8,618 nt of DNA, from assembly GCA_023131935.1 (NCBI GenBank), contig JAGLYY010000130.1, positions 1 to 8,618 on the forward strand. The letters are read 5' to 3'. This DNA is from Spirochaetales bacterium (GTDB taxonomy: Bacteria > Spirochaetota > Spirochaetia > JAGLYY01). Positions 6,357 through 8,618 of the stretch are shown here, one piece after another (position 1 is the stretch's first letter; the number at the start of each line of letters is the position of its first letter). A program made the position numbers and the translations under genes. The notes beneath the pieces were generated by a model. The model had not been told where the DNA came from and made no database searches. It saw only the letters and a list, made by a program, of their open reading frames with translations.

Positions 6357-7646
6357 CTAAACCCCAAAATCTACAGTATGGAATTGTTTTCTAACGTCTC
6401 CTTGTCCAATTATATTATTCAAGATGAAATAATTATCTGATTCATTTCGTATGCGACCTGCGATAATGGCTGGTGATATGTTTAATTCCTCTGAAAGCGA
6501 CATTACCGATTCTTCATTTCTCACATATCGAGCTAAAGCAGTTTCCCAAACGTCATAAGGAATTAATGCTCGTGACGCCAATTCATCTGCTTCAGTCTCT
6601 ATCATATCAGGTTCAGAATCCATGTCATCGAAAATATTCTCTGTCTCTCCTTTCCTTAGATGTTTGGATATGTGAAATAATTCATGAAGAAGCACAAACC
6701 AGAAATTATCAAGACGATCATACCTGAGAGTCAATCCTATCACAGGCTTACCATCGTTATAGAACGCAGCACCATCTATGTGAGTTCCAGAAAGGAGAGG
6801 TTCGATAATTAATGATATTCCAACACTTTTGAGAAAATCTTTCGCACGAATTGGGCCATCCGGATATTGGCTTTTCTTAACAAGTTCATTGATCCACTCA
6901 TCAGTAATAGATTTACGATTGAAGGTAGATGTATCTACGTCTCTGCTTGCAATACTTAAAACACGACATTCCCAAGCTAATAGTGAATAATTGTCTATTA
7001 TTGAACCTGAACGGACTTTCTTCCGATAGAGAGTCATTGACGGTTTACGAATAAAATTAGTAACGAATGCTTCGACTATCACTTCCTTTTCGGCTATTGC
7101 AGCTTTCAAGGAACCAGTAAATCCTTCAAACCATCCACGTCGGTACATCTCTTTAATAGGAAATCTACTCCAATCAATCTCGGTTGGCTGGATGGATTCT
7201 TTAACCTTTTTCTTTTTCCTAAGTTGCGCGACTTCGCTAATCTCCAGTTCTAGGATTTTAGATATCTCCATTATTCTTCTTAGACTTGCAGAGGCATATT
7301 CTTCTGATTCATACCTTTGAATTTGCTGTTCTTTTGTATTTAGCTTTTCGGCAAGTTCTCGTTGCGTTAATCCTTGACTTATCCTAGCCTGAATAAGAAG
7401 TCTTGGCAATTCATCGAGGCTTTGCGCCCTTATTATTGTTACTGCTCCTGATTTCAATGATTCGTATTCAAGGAGTTGCGCAGATAAAACTGATACTTCG
7501 CTTTGTAAAGCTTCGAATTCTGCTTTGGCGAGTACTTTGGAACCCGTCAATTTTGTTGCTTCATGGATATCGAATGAAAGAATTGCTATTTTTAATTTCT
7601 GCAATTGTGTTTTCGTTATCTTGTATTGTCGTTCGTTAGTTATCAT
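6357..7646 (-). CDS. XRE-family regulator fused to ImmA/IrrE (M78) metallopeptidase
   Basis: The 429-aa product has three parts. Residues 1-75 form a helical, coiled-coil-like segment (ITNERQYKITKTQLQKLK, then LQSEVSVLSAQLLEYESLK). Residues about 80-140 are an XRE helix-turn-helix (ISQGLTQRELAEKLNTKEQQIQ, then RYESEEYASASLRRIMEIS). This front half closely resembles stand-alone HigA-type antitoxins. Residues about 255-400 are an ImmA/IrrE-like zinc peptidase, with HELFH at 321-325 and a downstream E-T-EADELASRALIP (350-363) that supplies the further ligand. Known members of this class cleave phage or SOS-type repressors, or regulate toxins. The ATG at 7646 has Shine-Dalgarno GAGGAG 9 nt upstream. 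It is the middle gene of the minus-strand operon (24 nt after the DUF6932-type gene, 12 nt before beta). It probably binds the palindrome at 8107-8132 and could be relieved by proteolysis. It may correspond to P4 cII, which needs an alignment. Confidence 0.9.
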   Translation of the reverse strand: MITNERQYKITKTQLQKLKIAILSFDIHEATKLTGSKVLAKAEFEALQSEVSVLSAQLLEYESLKSGAVTIIRAQSLDELPRLLIQARISQGLTQRELAEKLNTKEQQIQRYESEEYASASLRRIMEISKILELEISEVAQLRKKKKVKESIQPTEIDWSRFPIKEMYRRGWFEGFTGSLKAAIAEKEVIVEAFVTNFIRKPSMTLYRKKVRSGSIIDNYSLLAWECRVLSIASRDVDTSTFNRKSITDEWINELVKKSQYPDGPIRAKDFLKSVGISLIIEPLLSGTHIDGAAFYNDGKPVIGLTLRYDRLDNFWFVLLHELFHISKHLRKGETENIFDDMDSEPDMIETEADELASRALIPYDVWETALARYVRNEESVMSLSEELNISPAIIAGRIRNESDNYFILNNIIGQGDVRKQFHTVDFGV

Positions 7647-7670
7647 CCTTCTTTACTCCTCTTTTTCTTC

Positions 7671-8108
7671 CTATAGCCGAATACAGATTATTCCTTTCCG
7701 CTTCCCTGTATACTTGTCATTTTGGAAATACTCTAGAAATGTCCGTGAACTATCCGCTTTCACACTTGATGGAAAAAACTCACCTCCATACTTCATTTTC
7801 TGCGTATTCCGCATGTCGCTGAAATCCAGTAAAACCGGATCTATTTTATTAACATCTACTCCAACAGGATCCCAACACGCATCAAAATCGCCTGGAATTA
7901 CTTTATCTGTGGTGAAGCTACCATCTAAGTAAATAGTTTTACATCCGGCATTCTTTAGGTTTTCTAATCCACGCTTAAAACCATCAAACAATATTGCTCG
8001 TTGACTATTTGTTATGTAGCGATCTTCAACTTCTTTCAGCGTTACTTCGTGGATTCCAGGCGGAAGCACATTCCAAACACCACCCACATCAATATAGCCA
8101 GGTATCAT
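7671..8108 (-). CDS. DUF6932-type nucleotidyltransferase-like protein
   Basis: The 145-aa product has the pattern of a minimal nucleotidyltransferase fold: LDGSF (61-65, G63-S64), nine residues, then DFD (D74, D76), matching the hG[GS]-x9-13-Dh[DE] signature. A possible third acidic residue is D95 (VLLDFSD). The N-terminal MIPGY with VLPPGIHEVT and the C-terminal FLEYFQNDKYTGKRKGI match what I recall of the DUF6932 family, so the protein appears full length and the ATG at 8108 is the right start. No Shine-Dalgarno precedes it, and the promoter lies so close that the mRNA would begin at or next to the AUG. It is the first gene of the operon. Related minimal nucleotidyltransferases act as AMPylating antitoxins (MntA) or toxins, so an effector or antidote role here is plausible but unproven. 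Confidence 0.78.
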   Translation of the reverse strand: MIPGYIDVGGVWNVLPPGIHEVTLKEVEDRYITNSQRAILFDGFKRGLENLKNAGCKTIYLDGSFTTDKVIPGDFDACWDPVGVDVNKIDPVLLDFSDMRNTQKMKYGGEFFPSSVKADSSRTFLEYFQNDKYTGKRKGIICIRL

Positions 8109-8132
8109 AACACAATTATATTGTTGTGTTAT
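8107..8132. promoter_or_regulatory. Palindromic operator overlapping the -10 element and start codon
   Basis: A perfect inverted repeat ATAACACAA (8107-8115), 8-nt spacer, TTGTGTTAT (8124-8132) covers the -10 box, the predicted start point and the first bases of the DUF6932-type gene. A bound dimer would block RNA polymerase. The obvious candidate is the XRE regulator encoded by the second gene, giving negative autoregulation. This is inference from position and symmetry. Confidence 0.7.
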
Positions 8133-8143
8133 TGAAATGTCAA
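8115..8143 (-). promoter_or_regulatory. Perfect-consensus sigma-70 promoter of the minus-strand defence operon
   Basis: On the minus strand TTGACA (8143-8138), exactly 17 nt, then TATAAT (8120-8115). Both hexamers and the spacing are ideal. The predicted transcription start, 6-7 nt after the -10 element, falls at about 8108, which is the A of the ATG. The transcript would then be leaderless, or have a 1-2 nt leader. Confidence 0.9.
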
Positions 8144-8436
8144 TCCCCTTATTATAGAAATGTTTTTCCTATTTAGTTTTTCCTCACTTATTCCGTTTTT
8201 CCGCTACCTCCTCAGCTCCCTCTGTGATGATACTACCTATACATCCCTTACTTCGGAACCTGCTTAAAGATCGCCTTCACTACTACAATGACAATAGTGA
8301 TTATCCGCACAGTCCTCCACGCCCGGAGTTCCTTATCAACCACCCTCATCCTCGCTTCCATCTGACGCAGGATACGCATTAAAGAAGACAGAGTATATTT
8401 CGGATGATTTCCCGGAAGAAAGATAAACAATCCACT
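8144..8436. other. Intergenic region with GTTTTTCC repeats at the island edge
   Basis: GTTTTTCC occurs three times (8162-8169, 8176-8183 and 8195-8202). On the operon strand this places A-tracts just upstream of the -35 box, as in UP elements. Around 8200 the base composition returns from AT-rich to the host level, marking the probable right boundary of the island. No terminator for the LuxR-type gene, att repeat or RNA gene was found. The only ORF is the weak one listed at 8248-8430. Confidence 0.4.
8248..8430 (-). CDS. Doubtful small hydrophobic protein
   Basis: A 60-codon frame begins with TTG; from the internal ATG at 8379 it would be 43 aa. A basic/acidic amphipathic stretch (MEARMRVVDKELRAW) leads into one hydrophobic segment (VRIITIVIVVVKAIF), like a single-pass membrane peptide. 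It starts 6 nt after the LuxR-type stop codon. Neither start has a convincing Shine-Dalgarno and I recognise no family. It could be a real small membrane protein, a remnant, or chance. Confidence 0.22.
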   Translation of the reverse strand: MFIFLPGNHPKYTLSSLMRILRQMEARMRVVDKELRAWRTVRIITIVIVVVKAIFKQVPK

Positions 8437-8618
8437 TTAAATCAGTCTGACTTGCCTTGCGGCAGCAACAGCGCGAGTCCGGTTTTCGGTATTCAATTTT
8501 GCATTTATATTTTTAAGATGGGTTTTGGTGGTATTCAGAGAAATAAACAGCTCCTTCGAGATTCCAGGATTGATTAATTCTATCAGCCTTGACATCCATG
8601 AGTCCACAGAATATGGTT
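8437..8618 (-). CDS. C-terminal end of a LuxR-type regulator, possibly degenerate
   Basis: This minus-strand frame is open to the window edge and ends with TAA at 8437-8439, so it is partial at its 5' end. The translation contains ELFISLNTTKTHLKNINAKL followed by NTENRTRAVAAARQVRLI, the typical recognition helix and tail of LuxR/MalT-type HTH domains. The preceding helix is abnormal. Family members read roughly EGLSNKEIAxELFIS, but here it is PGISKELFIS, so about four to five residues are missing. The further upstream segment (SWMSRLIELIN) matches the family only loosely. The DNA-binding domain is therefore probably damaged by a short in-frame deletion, or is highly divergent. Composition is host-like, unlike the neighbouring island. 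Confidence 0.65.
   Translation of the reverse strand, partial: PYSVDSWMSRLIELINPGISKELFISLNTTKTHLKNINAKLNTENRTRAVAAARQVRLI

Noticed and set aside
4356..8175. TAAATAGG (4356-4363) and its inverted copy CCTATTTA (8168-8175) near both island edges as terminal repeats.
   Set aside because: Eight AT-rich bases over several kilobases are expected by chance, and no transposase or target duplication accompanies them.

Overview
Chromosomal window from a bacterium of moderate GC content. It looks like a free-living or environmental species. The protein style (GGDEF-EAL, HDAC and LuxR genes, and a tRNA with no encoded CCA) would fit a spirochaete such as the Spirochaeta/Sediminispirochaeta group, but that placement is a low-confidence guess. 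The window has two compositional halves.

Left half (1-4340, moderate GC, host-like): a short inverted-repeat element (15-167) is followed by a tight minus-strand gene string, read right to left: tRNA-Arg(CCG) with its own promoter and terminator, a GNAT acetyltransferase with a TTG start, a membrane-anchored GGDEF-EAL cyclic-di-GMP protein, a histone-deacetylase-family deacetylase and a MmcQ/YjbR protein. Gaps are 19, 4 and 1 nt, so the four protein genes are probably one operon. No promoter fits between the tRNA terminator and the first gene.

Right half (about 4345-8200, clearly AT-richer, different codon use): an accessory island carrying four genes that look like one conflict/defence module. 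On the minus strand, a nucleotidyltransferase-like DUF6932-type protein, a HigA-like XRE regulator fused to an ImmA/IrrE metallopeptidase, and a 'beta family' protein are spaced 24 and 12 nt apart. They are driven by a perfect-consensus sigma-70 promoter (TTGACA-17-TATAAT) overlapped by a 9+9 bp palindrome. On the plus strand, a sce7726-type PD-(D/E)xK nuclease-like gene converges on the beta gene and overlaps its 3' end by 89 nt. The beta family is named after the phage P4 Beta protein, which counteracts the lethal Gop protein. The P4 gop-beta-cII cassette has been reported as an anti-phage system. This locus is therefore best read as a divergent chromosomal relative or extension of that system, with an effector (nuclease and/or nucleotidyltransferase-like protein), a Beta partner and a protease-linked repressor.

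Right edge (8200-8618): host-like composition returns, with a weak small ORF and the C-terminal end of a LuxR-type regulator whose helix-turn-helix seems to lack a few residues. No integrase, transposase or att duplication is visible, so how the island arrived is unknown.
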